Source of the DNA: Theobroma cacao
Lineage: Eukaryota > Streptophyta > Magnoliopsida > Malvales > Malvaceae
Assembly: GCF_000208745.1 (NCBI RefSeq)
Contig: NC_030851.1
Coordinates: 27,297,403 to 27,361,402, forward strand
Reading direction: 5' to 3'
DNA length: 64,000 nt
Shown: positions 1 through 10,808 of the stretch, piece after piece
Layout: each line of letters begins with the position of its first letter
Numbering within the stretch: the stretch's first letter is position 1
The notes under the pieces: model-generated
Databases searched by the model: none
The model's input: only the letters and a program-made list of their open reading frames with translations
Told to the model about the DNA's origin: nothing
Position numbers and translations under genes: made by a program

Positions 1-577
1 AAATAAAAAAGCAAGGAAAGAAAAAGAAAAAGGCTGAAGTGATGAACAAAACAAAAGTCTTCATGAAAAGAGGTATACATGGTGAAGGAAGATAAAGCTC
101 TTAATAGGTCTTAAAGTGACTATGCACTTAGGATGATTTGACTCATACATTGTCTCATATCTTACCTTGACCCTAGCCATACATTACAAGCTAATTAAAG
201 TTCTATCGATGCTTGATTTAGTGTTCGTCTACATTAATGGAGAGAGAGATGAAAAGCAAACTTATGCAATTTAATAAGTAATTTGAATTTTGCATGTATA
301 TACACTTATCCGGATTCAACAATATCTAGGTGAGAAGATTGCACACACACACACACGAAAATTCACTTAATGATAAGCTCGTATTTGAATTGAGACATAA
401 ACTTCAATAATATCTGTATGTGGATTAGAGTTATGAATATGGAGTAACTTTTGAGGATATTAAAGGGAATTAATGAAATGTTGCAATTGAATTCTAGTTA
501 AATGTTTTCATGTTTAGATTATTACATTTAGTTCTTTGTTTTGCTCGAGGACTAGCAAAATCTTAAGTTTGGGGGTT
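1..577 (+). mobile_element. H2: 3' untranslated end of an Athila-like Gypsy element
   Basis: This stretch has no usable ORF and reads as the non-coding 3' end of a plus-strand Gypsy element whose body lies left of the window. It ends in a purine-rich tract at 563-577 (core GGGGG at 571-575), preceded by a CTCGAGGACTAGCAAAA segment. That arrangement is common just upstream of the 3' LTR in plant Athila/Tat-type Gypsy elements. The LTR starts directly afterwards with TGATAACTC. A short CA repeat lies at about 343-356. The family assignment rests on the LTR it shares with the minus-strand H1 copy, which carries an Athila-like gag. Confidence 0.6.
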
Positions 578-943
578 TGATAACTCTGTTATATAGAGTT
601 ATGTTTAACACATTTTGAGTACTTTAGTAGCTACACCTTTCAGTTTTAGGTTAAGATTTTAACATTTTAGTTGTTTTTCTAAGTTAAGTTAGATTACATA
701 TTGAATAGTTAAATTAAGTTATTTTAGTTTAAGTTTACTTTATTTTGGTTTAATTTACTTTAAAAAGAGTTAATGTCAATTTCTCTCAGGGTTATGTGTA
801 GGATATTTGATGAGCAAGGTGAAATTGAGTTATGATAGCACAAGTATGGTGAAGGTGTCACTCATACATGCTGTAGTAATTTAAAAATAACTTGAGCTGT
901 AGAAGTCCAATTGATGTGATTTTTAATTCATTTGAAAAGATAA

Positions 944-1482
944 TGTTGGCTCAATTAGTTTTTAATGATAATAAAACATTTCCATTTCATTTGTGTCTAA
1001 CATTTCTATCTAAGTGTGCAGGACAAAAAGTCATATGGAAATAATAAATCAACCTTTCAAATGTATATATCAAGAATCATGAAAATGAAAAAAAATGATT
1101 GATCAACTAAGAGGAAAGTCTTTAGTTAAATAATGAAGAATGTTGGTTGACTAAAATTTAAATTGGAGAAATGGTGTGCTGAAGAATATTGAGAAACAGA
1201 ACCGACTTAGTCGACCAAGATAAGGGTTAGTCGACTAAGAAGTTACTGCCAAAATCTGGACTTCAAGATATAACCAACTTAGTCGACCAAGAAATGGGTT
1301 AGTTGACTAAGTGCACACTGCCAAAACTACTAGATATAGGGAGCAAAAAATAGAGACGACTTAGTCGACTAAGATATTAGTTAGTTGACTAAGAGCATTC
1401 TACCTGCAAGTTTGAAATCTGCACTAAAAGACAAGAGTAACGGCTAGAACTGACTCCCAACTGTCTCCAACGGCTAAAAGAT
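944..1482 (+). repeat. C1 5' LTR, truncated
   Basis: This matches the first half of the C1 3' LTR (3998 onward) base for base over long stretches. It includes three pairs of TTAGTCGACTAA-like palindromes at about 1205-1243, 1274-1310 and 1355-1393. Similarity stops just after the AACGGCTA motif near 1480, before the TATA-containing second half of the LTR. The remaining part of the LTR and the primer site are absent. Confidence 0.8.
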
Positions 1483-2143
1483 GAAGTGCTGAAAATTTGA
1501 GGAAGGTGCTGGAGAATGAACATATTTATAGTTAAAGCTTATCCGATTGTTCATGAAATTACAATAATGCCCTTAGCAATGCCACTTGTCTTCCTCTTGT
1601 TCTTGTGAAATCTTTTACTCTTTTGACACTAGGGAAAGGTCCAAAATCCTCTGAAAGAGGTCCCTTTAGTAGCCCCCAAAAGTCTTAGCTACAAAAACTC
1701 CAAAATCTTATTATTTGTGGACTTTACTGTGAGGGCCGCGGCTCTTAATTTCTAGTGTCACGGCGCTCAAACATTCTATGAATTAATGTTCTTCCAATGC
1801 AGTCCTTTCATTTTGACGAAGATTTTGACCACCTTTTCGCTAGAACTGGGAAAAGTGGTAATCATCAAAGTTGTAACCCTGCCTCTTAGCTTTTTACTGG
1901 TCTAAAAATCATGTTATTTGAACTTCTGTAGTGGGAGATATACTTGAAAAACCAAAATATATGAAAATAAGGATACTGTTCATTATGCACTGTTCTTCAC
2001 CAATTAAAATAATTTTTGATCTTACTCCTATAACGACATAAAATAATTATAAGTAACATAAAACTAGCATCATTAGCTCAAATTGAACCTTTAAACAAAA
2101 GTTCTACATCAAGGTACGCGTCTATGAAGGTCTAGGTGTCACA
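1483..2143 (-). repeat. LTR-like fragment, minus orientation, replacing the C1 interior
   Basis: No coding sequence is visible. The right edge (CTATGAAGGTCTAGGTGTCACA, ending at 2143) resembles the reversed start of the chromovirus LTR seen at 62795-62814. Positions 1846-1950 resemble H-type LTR sequence in minus orientation (compare 29320-29410). The block therefore looks mosaic, or belongs to a family sharing modules with both. It sits where C1's gag-pol should be, so insertion followed by deletion is the simplest reading. The left edge near 1483 is approximate. Confidence 0.45.
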
Positions 2144-3238
2144 AATCTGCATTATGGAAATGTGATCACATCCTTAGTGTAGAAAAAGGGTGTCTCGGCA
2201 AAAAGGTATGAACTTGATATGGTGAAGAGTAGAGATTGGGCTATCTACTTAGGTAGTCTACCTAAAATGGGTTACAATCTGGATGGAGAGAAGTTTACTA
2301 AAACACCAAAGGTCTCTACAATACCAACATCAACAAAGGTACCATCCTCTTAATTTTCTAGTGAAATAATTTTTCATCTATTAATGAGGATAGATGAAAA
2401 GCTTGTTGATCAAGGAGCTAGATTGTAGAGAATTGAAGAGAAAGTTACTGCACTAAAAAATGAACTAAAGGTGAAAAAGAAGCCATCAGAACCTGCTGCT
2501 GCAGATTCGTCTGAAACACCAACTGTTGCTCCAACACAGAAAGGTGCTGAGGATTCAGCTTTGCAAGAAGAAGGATCTGCTCCTCATAAAGCAAGTCATG
2601 GTGTTCAAGCTGAAGGCTCCACTTACAAAACTACTAGTCCTATTATTTAGATAAAGGACTCTTATCCTAGTGTTGATCAACCAACTAAGACCCCCTCACC
2701 TGAACACTAGAGCAAGGACAAATCAAAACAAGAAACGTAAGTGCTTGGTTCCCCATATGAAAATGCTCCTTTAGAACCTGAGGGACAATAGCTCTCCCCT
2801 CCAAACTCAAAAGAGGTGTCCATTATGGATGTTTTCCACTAAATGGTTAGGGAAGAAAAAGCTGAGAAAGAAGCAGTTAAGGGAAAAGCTAAAAAAATAG
2901 CATCTACATCAGTCCCTAGAATGAAAGCAAAATTTCAAAAAAGGAAACAAAAAGTCACTTCAAAACCACAGCCAGAGACAAAACCACTCACCAAAGGAAA
3001 GAAAATAGTGGCAACAAAAACAACATTCCTCAAGAGAAAGAAGTCCACCAGACTGGTAAAAAAGTCCAAGCCAGCACCTACTTCTTCTCCTTATGAACCA
3101 TTAGAAGTATCTAACTCACCCTTACTTGTTCCCCTATCCTAGGAGTTACCTCCAGTATCCTCTCCTCAACCCTTAGATGTCAAATATGCTACTAATGAGT
3201 CATCTCCTTCATCCTCCTCACTGATGCTTAGAAATTGA
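2144..3238 (+). pseudogene. C1 accessory ORF after pol, C-terminal part, broken
   Basis: This is the plus-strand counterpart of the accessory ORF on the minus strand of C2 (9645 down to 8450). Shared features in order are a YGN-VITS-like segment at its start, an ILR-MDGKL-like segment near 2380-2410, a Pro/Ala/Ser-rich linker, and a basic tail. The tail has the conserved motif TKGKK..ATKT.FLKRKKS.RL around residues 50-75 of the open stretch at 2843-3142. There are several in-frame stops, for example after MDVFH near 2840. Its function is unknown; in C2 the full ORF resembles the plant 'putative transposon protein' domain. It has no membrane segment. Confidence 0.65.
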
Positions 3239-3997
3239 TGATGACAAAAATGAGGAGAAAACCAGCAAAACCTTAGAGGGAGAAGAAACCAAAAAAATAA
3301 ATAAAAAAAATGTTAGAGTGGAGGAACCAGGAATGTAGGAAATAAAGAAAGCATAAATGAATCAGGGGCAGGAACTTAAGAAAGGAAGGAAGCATAAATG
3401 AACAAAGGGCAATTTAGGAATATTTTATGTTTTTCTGCTATTTGTGCCATGTTGGCAATTGAACACTTAACTTTGATCTTGTTGTTTATATTTTTATGAG
3501 AAAATGGATGTTGATATATTTATGGTACTTTGCTGATATGTTCATGCTATTTTGCTGCTGATAATTGAATACTTATTGATATCCTGTTGTTTATGACATT
3601 TTAACTACTGTTGATAAAAGTCTGTTACTGCACTAATGTTAAGATTTGTGTATCGATCTTTATTATAAATTATGATTATGGATGGATATAGATGTTGTGT
3701 ATAGTATATCAGTTGAATGATGAATGACATAGACAAAATCTGATAGCGGTTAACAGACACTGCAGAATTTTGATGAAAATCTGTCAACATCCATTTCCTG
3801 TAAATCACCCTATATTTTTGCACATATATACTCTGGATGTATCTACACAATGTGAATAAATTTTGCTGGGATAAATAAGTAAAATATACACACACTTAGG
3901 GGGAGCAATCATCATCTTCTGTAGAAATTAAAAAGAAATTAAAGGACATTGTGTTGTTAATCAATGAATAATTTGTCATCATCAAAAAGAGGGAGAT
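3239..3997 (+). other. C1 3' untranslated region with two polypurine tracts
   Basis: This is non-coding sequence between the accessory ORF and the 3' LTR. Purine tracts lie at 3897-3907 (TTAGGGGGAGC) and directly against the LTR at 3984-3997 (AAAAAGAGGGAGAT). More than one tract upstream of the 3' LTR is a known trait of Sireviruses. The same pair occurs on the minus strand in C2 (7717-7727 and 7626-7640). Confidence 0.65.
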
Positions 3998-5186
3998 TGT
4001 TGGCTCCATTAGTTTTTGATGATAATAAAACATTCCCATTTCATTTGTGTTTAACATTTCTATCTAAGTGTGTAGGATGAAAAGTCATACGAAAATAATA
4101 AATCAACCCTTCAAATGTATATATCAAGAATCATGAAAATGAAGAAAAATGATTGATCAACTAAGAGGAAAGTCTTTAGTTAAATAATGAAGAATGTTGG
4201 TTGACTAAAATTTAAATTGGAGAAATGGCGGGCTAAAGAATATTGAGAAACAGAACCAACTTAGTCAACCAAGATAAAGGTTAGTCGATTAAGAAGCTAC
4301 TGACAAAATTTGGACTTCAAGACAAAACCAACTTAGTTGACCAAGAAATGGGTTAGTCGACTAGGTGCACACTGCCAGAACTACCAGATACAGGGAGCAG
4401 AAAACGGAGAAAACTTAGTCGACTAAGATATCTATTAGTCAACTAAGAGCATTCTACCTGCAAGTTTGAAATCTACACTAAAAGACAGAGTAACGGCTAG
4501 AACCGACTCCTAACTATCTCTAACGGCTAGAAAACTGTCAAACTCCCATCAAAGATGTTTTTCCAAGTATAAAAGGGTCTTCTAACAGTTAGAAAGTAGT
4601 TTTTGGAAGTTTTGGAAGAGATTTGAGTCATTAAGAGTTGAAAAACCAAAAAATATTCTCTTCACCTCACTGCACTTAAACGCCCATACTTTGTATTTGT
4701 ACTCTACACTCAACCTTGTACCATTTAGATCAACTTGTGATTGTAGGTACTTTCTTTCACTTATCTTCTTGTATTCTTAGAGTGAGGGAGTCACTCTAAG
4801 TGGTTGTTTCAAGCTAGGTTTGCTTGAATGTATTAAGGTTCTAACTTAGCCTCAAAAAGTTAGGTGTTGGGTTATAATTGAAATCGGGAAAAACTAGTGT
4901 AAAAGGTTTTGGTTGAGCCTAGTAAAAGCCATTGTAAAGCTTGGTGACTGCTTGTGAATTTCACCAGTTCCTAGTGGATTGTTTGCAAAATCCTTGGTTG
5001 GATAATCAAGGTAGTGGATGTAGGTCTTAGACCGAACCACTCTAAATTTTGCTGTCTTGTTTACTCTCTTTTTGTTTTATTTTATTTCCTTCATTTGTGT
5101 CACTTTGTCTACACTTGGAGACAATCTTTGAAAGAGCCAAATTGTGCTATTCACCCCCCCTCTAGCATATATTATTGGGACCAACA
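3998..5186 (+). repeat. C1 3' LTR, complete
   Basis: The 1189-bp LTR runs from TGTTGGCTCC to GGGACCAACA, so it has the short inverted repeat TGTTGG/CCAACA. It contains the palindromic TTAGTCGACTAA-type repeats at about 4255-4447 and a TATA box at 4568-4575. The last 60 bases (CCCCCCTCTAGCATATA...) match the LTR ends of C2 in reverse. The only ORF here (5014-5277) crosses the LTR edge and is not a gene. Confidence 0.85.
4568..4575 (+). promoter_or_regulatory. TATA box of the Sirevirus-like LTR
   Basis: TATAAAAG occurs after the palindrome array and before the 3' half of the LTR, the usual place for the U3/R promoter. The reverse of the same motif is found in both C2 LTRs (7141-7147 and about 16248-16255). 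This is inferred from motif and position only. Confidence 0.5.
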
Positions 5187-6449
5187 GCTAATAGAATGGG
5201 CTACAACTTTCATGTTTACCACATTATCCTTTTCAGACCAGATTGAGGTGAAAATTATATCTAAAGATGATAAATAGATTCAGACTAAACACATGGCAGC
5301 ATGGTGATTGAGGTAGAGACGTTGAAGGGACCACCACCACAACACCAAGCTAGATGGGTGCATCATACTAAAGGTCGAGAGCACAGTGCTATGGTGCTAG
5401 AAAAGGAGTGCCACAGTGCTACCAAAACTTGTCAATGAGCCACGACACCACACCAGTTTCCAAAATTAAAACTTTGATGGAAAATTGGAAAGTAGGGCAC
5501 CTTCCACCTATTTAAGAGCCTTTTTTAGAGCATTCAGAAAGAGGACATAGCAACAACTTTTTGGAGAATTGCAACAACAAATCAATCAAGAATTCAGGAG
5601 CAATTGAGAGAAATTCATAATTTAACAAGCTTTGATATTTATTTATTTCTCTCTTTTTGTGTTATTCTTATTTTCTTGTTTTGAATTCTTGGAAAAATTT
5701 CTTTGGATAGCGTTTTATTAGATATTATGAACTAATTTGCTCATCTAGGATTATGGTGGATTTCAACATGTAGTCTGAATATTGGATTTTCTATTTTTTA
5801 TCATGAATAGGTATCATTTTACTTATTCAAATATGTTCTTAATACTTTTAATTGCCTGATCAACAATCAATTGATTTGTGAATCTAATTGAAGCTCGATA
5901 GAGATATTTTAGGTTCTACTAAGTTTGAATAGTGTATGTTCACGTCACTTAGGTGATCTAATTCGCGATTCGGGTAGACATACGCCAATTACCATACATA
6001 GTCAAATTACGACATTTGCCTAATGAACCTAATTTAATTGATTCCTATAGACATATAGTGAACTAATTAAGTTAAGTATTTGTACAAGCATCTCGACAAA
6101 GGCTTGTCCGTAACTTTGGATTCTAGGTTAGTAAAATCACCCAAGAAAGATAAATAAAAAGAAAAGCTGGTATTAGATGAAATGTTGAATGAACCCATGA
6201 TCCTAGGTCTTTAATCTACTGTATTTGTCAAAATATTTAGTTTTCGTTGGTTAATTTATTGTTTATTTGTTTCAATTCTATCTTTGCTTAGCTTTTCAAT
6301 TGTCTATTAACTTAAATAAGATTAATTTGTTATATAATTTTAGTACTTAGTGAAACTTTAGAAACAAATTCTTATCGAAACGATAATCTGGACTTGCTAT
6401 CTATATTACTTGTTCGATATGTATACTTGCATGTGCAAAATCGACAACA

Positions 6450-6550
6450 TAATTACCTTAGTCATTTCAGCTTGACATTGTCCACGAGACTTTGAAATTT
6501 GAGTCCCACTGTCCATAGTTTTGTCCTGTTGGGTAACATTTTGTGATTTG
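6450..6550 (-). pseudogene. gag: H1 gag fragment between H2 and C2
   Basis: Read on the minus strand, this piece stays open in the frame that leaves H1 gag at 26531 once C2 and one copy of its target duplicate (ATTTG, 6546-6550 and 26531-26535) are set aside. It is therefore the continuation of the H1 gag-pol reading frame, cut at its far side by the end of the H2 LTR at 6449. It is Gln/Lys/Ser-rich with no recognisable domain, as expected for the linker between gag and protease. Confidence 0.6.
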
Positions 6551-7625
6551 TGTTGGTCCTTATAATATGTGCTAGAGGGGGGGTGAATAGCACAATTTGG
6601 CTCTTAATAATATTAGAAACTAATTTCCAGAACTTAAGAAAATAAAAACAGAGTACAACATGCACAGCAATTTAGAGTGGTTTGGTCCAAGACCTACATC
6701 CACTACCTTGATTATCCAACCAAGGATTTTCCCAACAAATCAACTAAGATTCGGTGAAATTCACAAGCTTTCACGAAGCTTTACAATGGCTTTTCAAGGC
6801 TCATAAAAAACCTTTTACACTAGTTTTTCATGGGCTCAACTAGAACCCAAAGTGGTTTTCCAAGGCTCAACCACAACTTACAACAATCAAGCTATCCCAA
6901 GCTTAAACAACCCCTTAAAGTGACTTCCTCACTCTAAGAATACAAGAAAAGTAGTAAAAAAAAGTACCTATGATCACTAGTTGATCTGATTGGTACAAGA
7001 TTAAATGCAAAATACAAATGCAAAGAGTAGGCGTTTAAGTGCGAACAAGTGTAGTGAAGATTTTCTGGTTTTTCAACTTTCTATAGCTCAAATCTCATTC
7101 AAGGCTTCTAAAAAACTTGTTTCTAATTGTTGGAATACCCTTTTATACTTGGAGAAGCAACTCTGATGGCAGTTTGACAGCTTTATGTCCGTTGAAAACA
7201 GTTAAGGATTAGTTCTAGCAGTTAATTTGTCTTGTAGTACTCTAGTTCAAATTGCAGACAGAGAGCTCTTAGTCGACTGATTTGGTTGACCAAGTTGGTT
7301 CTGTTTTAGGTTGTAGATTCTGGCAGAAAGCAGTTAGTCCACTGACTTGGTCGACTAAGTTGATCTTGTTTCTCAAACTCTTCAGCCCGCCATTCCTCCA
7401 ATTTGAAACTTGGTCAATCAACATTCTTCCTTATTTCACCAATAAGCTTCCTCCTTGTTAGACAGTTACATCTTGTTATTTTTATCCCTCTTTTTCTTTT
7501 GATATACTCTTTGAATAGTTAATTAATTAATTTCATATATTGATTTTCTTGCACACTTAAGTAAAGGTATTAGACACAAATAAATGAGAATATTTTATTA
7601 TCATCAAAAACTAATGGAGTCAACA
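6551..7625 (-). repeat. C2 3' LTR
   Basis: The 1075-bp LTR is uninterrupted. It matches the C2 5' LTR (1078 bp after removing L1) throughout, for example the opening TGTTGGTCC.TATAATATG. The palindrome-like TTAGTCGACT repeats are at about 7268-7362 and the minus-strand TATAAAA at 7141-7147. The near-equal length of the two LTRs supports one insertion event. Confidence 0.9.
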
Positions 7626-8449
7626 ATCTCTCTTTTTTTTATGATGACAAAACATTCCTTGATTAACAGCATAGTGTGTTTTTACTCTTTTTAGTTTTCT
7701 TTAGAAAATGAGGATTGCTCCCCCTAATTATATGCTCTTCTTTAGTGTGTGCATATTTTCCTTACTTTTATTCCAGCAAATTTTGTTCTTGTCATATAGA
7801 GAGAATGACATTGTACACTTAGATTATATATGTGTATTTACATGTGCAAAAATCTAGAATGATTTATAGCAATGAATGTTGACAGATTTTCATAAAGAAT
7901 TCAGCAGAGTTCTGTTAACAGCATACAGTCATCAGATTTTATCTATTCCCTTCATGATTCAATTAACATTCTATGCACAACATCTATATCTATTTATAAA
8001 CAGAAGTTATTCTCAATGCCATATTGAAAATAATTTATCAGCTTGTAAATCAATATCAGCATAGCATCAGCAGATTTTGTTCATGATAGTAAAAATACCA
8101 AGATAACAAAATATCAGCAAACTTCAATTTGTAGAAGTTAAACAACATAGATATTTCAGCATTCACTTTTCACACAACCATATAAACAACAAAATTAAAC
8201 TTAAGTGTTCAAGTGCCACCATGGCACAAATAGTAATTAATCAAAAAGTATTCCAAAATTGTCAGTAGACTATTTTGCTTCCTATCTCCTATTCTTTTAA
8301 GTTCCTGCTCCTGATTCTGTTTTCTTTTCTTTCCTAGGTTCTTGGTTCCTCCAAACTAACATTTTTTTTTTAATTTTGTTCATTGGTTCCTGCATCCCTG
8401 GTTCCACCATTTGACTCCCCCATTTTGTCAACATCAAAGGAAGAGGCTT
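7626..8449 (-). other. C2 3' untranslated region with polypurine tracts
   Basis: This is non-coding sequence between the accessory ORF and the 3' LTR. On the minus strand a purine tract abuts the LTR (7626-7640) and another, TTAGGGGGAGC, is at 7717-7727. The region is collinear with 3239-3997 of C1. The short ORF at 7876-8064 lies antisense in this UTR and has a counterpart only as noise in C1. Confidence 0.6.
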
Positions 8450-10405
8450 TTACTCATCTGATGTGTCAGAGGATGAGGATTCAGTTGCGTAGAAAAGGTT
8501 TAGAGGAAAAAGAGAGGGCTCTTGGATAGGTGATGACTTCCTAGGGGAAGGTTTCGGTGAGGACTTATCTGAGATAGGGATTGGACTTTGAGGAGAAAAG
8601 GCTGAAACTGGTCTGGATTTCTCTGCCAACCTAGAAGATTTTCTTCTCTTGAGAAAAACTGTCTTAGTAGCCATAGTCTTCTTTCCTTTGGTTGGTGGTT
8701 TTGCCTCAGTTGGTGGTGTTGCAGTGGCTTTTGCTTTCCTAGATTTTTCCTTTACTCTGGGAGCTGATGCAAGTTTCTTTCCTTTTCTTACATCTCCTTC
8801 ATCTTTTTGAGTTTCTGTCCTGGTAGTGTCTTTTTCAGCTTGTCCCTCCTCAACCATTTGGTGGAAGACATCCATAATAGAAACTTTCTCTAAATTTGGA
8901 GGAGAGGCCTAGTGTTTCTCTGTTTCTAAACCAACCACTTAAGTTCCTTGTTCTGATTCATTTTTTCTTTAAAGTTTAGGGGTGGGTGTCTCGGTTAGCT
9001 GATCATCCCTTTGGTGAGAGTCTTCAATCTGTAGAACAGGACTAGTAGATTTGTAGGTGGAACCTTCAGCTTGAATGCCATAACTTCCAACATAAGGAGC
9101 ATATTTTTCTGCTGGCTTAGCTGAACCTTCAGCACCTTGCTGTGCTGGTGCAGTGCTAGATGTTGCAGAGTTGTTTGCAGCCATAGGTTCATGTGGCATG
9201 CTTTCTTTCTCCTTCAGCTTGTTTTCCAACTCAGTGACTTTCTCTTTAATTTTCTATATCTTTCTCCTTAGTCAGTCAACTTTCCATCGATCCTCATGAG
9301 CAAATTAAAAATTACTTCATTTGAGATTCTGGTAGAGGCTCCTTCAGGTTGAGCAAGTAGGCTACGTTCTTTTCTTAGACCACTCTTGGGGGTCTTAATG
9401 AATCTTTCCCCATCGAGTATATAGCCCATTTTAACCAAGCTCCCATAATAAATAGCTTGATCTATGGTTTTTACCAAGTCCATATCATACCTCTTTACCC
9501 GTATTCCTTTCTTTTGTATAAGGGATGTAATGACATTTCCATACGGTAGATTAACCCTATCAAGTCTGTAGGCACTTCTCATTTTTTCAATCATATATCT
9601 TCCAGATTTTGAGAAACCCCGTTGAAGGCATGTTCGATCAGCCAAAGGTCTTGGAGGCTGATGTAGCTAAGGCTTCCACTTCTACCCTGAATGTTTGCTG
9701 CTATGAAATAGTGTAAAATCCTAATATGTGGGCTGATTATTAGACTTGAATTGCTTTTTGAAGAATATTTTTCCTCTCTCTAGGTGATGATCTCCCACAA
9801 TGAGGATGGGTTATATTTTTCAGGGAGCTCATACTCACCTTCTTCATATTTTATTTTCAACAGGTTTCCTAAATCTTCAGCAGTCACAATAAATTCTTTT
9901 CCATTCAGATATGCATTCAAACCATCTTCAACATAATCATTAGAATCTACTAATTCATTTCCTTTCAAAGCAATGCTAGAATAGAACTCTTTGACCAGAC
10001 TTGCACTATAAGACCTATTCTTAAAAGTGTTATAACTTTTTAGTTTCAATTCATCAAAGTGCTCAAATAAACTAGTCTCGAATTCTACATTTTCATTAAA
10101 ACTCTTCCAATCAATAAATTTGCCACAGGAGATTGGTGCATTCTCAATATTTTTGAACCTATATTCATGCAACTTATTCTTGAACTTCGAAGAAGAAGAA
10201 CTAGTACCTTTGTGGAGTGAGGATTCTGTATCTTTTTTCTTATCAGTTTTTTACTTTTTTCTCTTAGTTTCTCAGATATTTCTTTCACTAAAGTAGGCAT
10301 GATTTTCTGTTTCTTCTTGAGACTTTCCGTTCCTGTTCCTTCCTCCATTGGCCTTTTCCTTTTCTTATTTTCTAATATCTCTTTAATTTGAGATGTTCTT
10401 GCCAT
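8450..10405 (-). pseudogene. C2 accessory ORF downstream of pol (putative plant transposon protein-like)
   Basis: A long open region follows RNase H on the minus strand, split by a frameshift near 10160-10240 and a few stops. It starts at 10405 with a very basic segment (KKRKRP near residue 14, KKKQK near residue 30) resembling nuclear localisation signals. A globular part follows at 10172-9780 and 9645-9268, with stretches like FIDWKSF, VKEFYSSI and GRYMIEKMRSAYR. The end is a Pro/Ser/Lys-rich tail (9229-8450) with TKGKK..ATKT.FLKRRKSSRL. I read the middle part as resembling the plant 'putative plant transposon protein' (Transposase_32-type) domain found in many Sirevirus-like elements. That is from memory of the family and unchecked. 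No signal peptide or membrane helix is seen, so an envelope role is not supported. Confidence 0.6.
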
Positions 10406-10808
10406 TTTGATTCTAGAAATTTTTAATGGTTAGGGTTTGAGTTAGTTTTCAGTGGCAAATAGGAAGATTTGGGTATTTGTTTTTAGAGCGATGAGTTTTA
10501 GAGGAAAGAAAAGGAGAGGTTGTCAACAGTTATTTCTTAGAAAAACTGCTCAACTTTCCTTAAGTACTGCCCTATTTTTATTTCTTCATAATTTCAAAAT
10601 TCTCTCTAAAATTTTGGTTATTCACCTTTGTTAGTTTTTCTTCATTCTCTTTGCACCCGGTAAACTCAATTTTTACCTTATTTTACTCCTTCTTTCTCTA
10701 AACTAACTAAGTCTTATTATTTAATGCTGTCAGACCACTCTTAGTTGACTAAGATTTCCTTAGTCGACTAAATGCACTCTATTTTCTATGTGAGAGCCAA
10801 AGGTTTTC
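10406..10808 (-). other. C2 spacer between pol and accessory ORF, with LTR-type palindromes
   Basis: This is a non-coding gap between the RNase H end (10809) and the accessory ORF start (10405). At 10739-10770 it carries two copies of the TTAGTCGACTAA-type palindrome that otherwise marks the LTRs of this family. The 10452-10634 ORF on the other strand has no support. Confidence 0.5.

Larger units (their letters stand above)
944..5186 (+). mobile_element. C1: rearranged Sirevirus-like Copia element
   Basis: Both outer edges are LTR ends (TGTTGGCTC at 944, GGGACCAACA ending at 5186). They are flanked by GATAA (939-943) and GCTAA (5187-5191), a five-base target duplication with one mismatch. 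Inside there is only a truncated 5' LTR (to about 1482), an unrelated LTR-like block (about 1483-2143), the tail of the accessory ORF (2144-3238), a 3' untranslated region and a full 3' LTR. Gag and pol are missing. C1 is inserted in H2's LTR and belongs to the same family as C2. Confidence 0.8.
578..6449 (+). mobile_element. H2 3' LTR, split by Copia element C1
   Basis: The LTR begins TGATAACTC at 578 and ends CGACAACA at 6449. It is interrupted by C1 (944-5186), so its own sequence is 578-943 plus 5192-6449, about 1.62 kb. The same sequence appears reversed at 28059-29643 as the 5' LTR of H1; for example 652-730 and 5192-5260 match the reverse of about 29560-29640 and 29320-29370. Beyond 6449 the sequence switches to minus-strand gag of H1. 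H2 therefore inserted into H1 in the opposite direction, and the expected left-hand target duplicate is outside the window. Confidence 0.75.

Noticed and set aside
8450..10405. Envelope gene of an env-bearing Copia element
   Set aside because: The position fits, but no signal peptide, membrane helix or glycoprotein-like cysteine pattern is visible. The protein is basic with nuclear-type signals.
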